Positions 37,373-37,449 of a stretch of 37,449 nt of DNA are shown here, piece after piece; position 1 is the first letter of the stretch, and the number at the start of each line of letters is the position of its first letter. The position numbers and the translations under genes are program-made. Under the pieces are notes generated by a model that was not told the origin of the DNA, did not search any database, and saw only the letters and a program-made list of their open reading frames with translations. The DNA is from an uncultured Verrucomicrobiota bacterium (lineage in GTDB: Bacteria; Verrucomicrobiota; Verrucomicrobiia; Limisphaerales; UBA9464), in NCBI GenBank assembly GCA_903922605.1, contig CAIXUG010000007.1, forward strand, positions 1 to 37,449, in the 5' to 3' direction.

Positions 37373-37449
37373 GCTGCGGAACTCCGGTTGGTCTGGCGTG
37401 TTTTGAGCCAGTTGGCGGGGAGGAGGTCCGGGATCTGGCCGGTGGTCAT
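37369..37449 (-). CDS. C-terminal fragment of a probable IS66-type transposase
   Basis: The last 26 codons before TAG (37369-37371) read 'MTTGQIPDLLPANWLKTRQT...'. IS66 TnpC proteins usually end in a similar '...LP.mtt.qi..LLPanW' pattern, and the IS66-like terminal sequence lies about 60 bp downstream. The methionine at the window edge is probably internal. The fragment is too short to exclude other families. Confidence 0.5.
   Translation of the reverse strand: MTTGQIPDLLPANWLKTRQTNRSSAA

Larger units (their letters stand above)
37309..37449 (-). mobile_element. End of an IS66-family-like insertion sequence (continues beyond the window)
   Basis: The element probably begins at 37309 with GTAAGCGTCACG, the GTAA-type terminal sequence usual for IS66. 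It includes the C-terminal codons of a transposase running in from the right edge. The 8 bases before it (GTAAGGGT, 37301-37308) would be the target duplication, since IS66 elements make 8-bp duplications. Only one end is visible, so the call stays tentative. Confidence 0.55.

Overview
The window looks like a piece of a high-GC chromosome from the Verrucomicrobiota (Limisphaerales/Pedosphaera-like), judged from gene content: H-X9-DG pseudopilins, a TIGR03790-family exported protein, exported sugar enzymes, a shared 'Y.LEASTNL..W' exported module, and many different short-period repeats in the gaps. No rRNA or marker gene is present, so the phylum call is inference. Most of the window (about 4.1-36.3 kb) has uniform GC-rich composition. 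Both ends are visibly AT-richer and carry mobile DNA.

Left end (1-~4.1 kb): part of an integrated element. A tyrosine integrase is followed on the same strand by a coiled-coil/winged-helix-like protein. Beyond a relic serine recombinase lies a probable HUH (rolling-circle type) replication or nicking protein, whose stop overlaps the start of a small coiled-coil partner. Three intrinsic terminators punctuate this part.

4.1-9.7 kb: a Zn-binding hypothetical, an AsmA-like anchor protein, a RodZ-like HTH membrane protein, tRNA-Arg(CCG), then a guanidine-III (ykkC-III) riboswitch directly before gdx/sugE (guanidinium exporter). A GNAT acetyltransferase and a monothiol-type glutaredoxin lie on the minus strand. 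A Tat-exported sulfite-oxidase-type molybdoenzyme is paired with a small Rieske protein.

9.7-16.9 kb: cell-surface polysaccharide region. It has a GT4 glycosyltransferase and a converging five-gene minus-strand operon (EamA-like transporter, PaaK-like adenylate-forming ligase, Wzx-like flippase, two methyltransferases), followed by a small lipoprotein.

17-19.1 kb: three tandem paralogous H-X9-DG pseudopilin-like genes, the third with a damaged prepilin motif.

19.2-28.9 kb: carbohydrate degradation and exported proteins. These are a YagF/YjhG-type sugar-acid dehydratase, an esterase-like alpha/beta hydrolase, an exported metallo-beta-lactamase-fold protein, a YdeI-like protein, a GH16 beta-glucanase, a frameshifted two-domain alpha/beta hydrolase, and a TIGR03790 protein.

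28.9-36.3 kb: housekeeping metabolism. The minus-strand run is kinase, cbiX, tyrA, aroA, cmk, TIGR03790. A divergent cobA-hemD fusion with cbiX points to siroheme/corrin synthesis, and a low-molecular-weight phosphatase-like gene follows.

Right end (36.3-37.4 kb): AT-richer DNA with an orphan two-TM coiled-coil protein, then the end of an IS66-like insertion sequence.

The strongest single finding is the guanidine-III riboswitch. The most unusual window-scale pattern is that many gaps hold their own short tandem or inverted repeat family, some of which run into coding sequences and supply stop codons or in-frame insertions.
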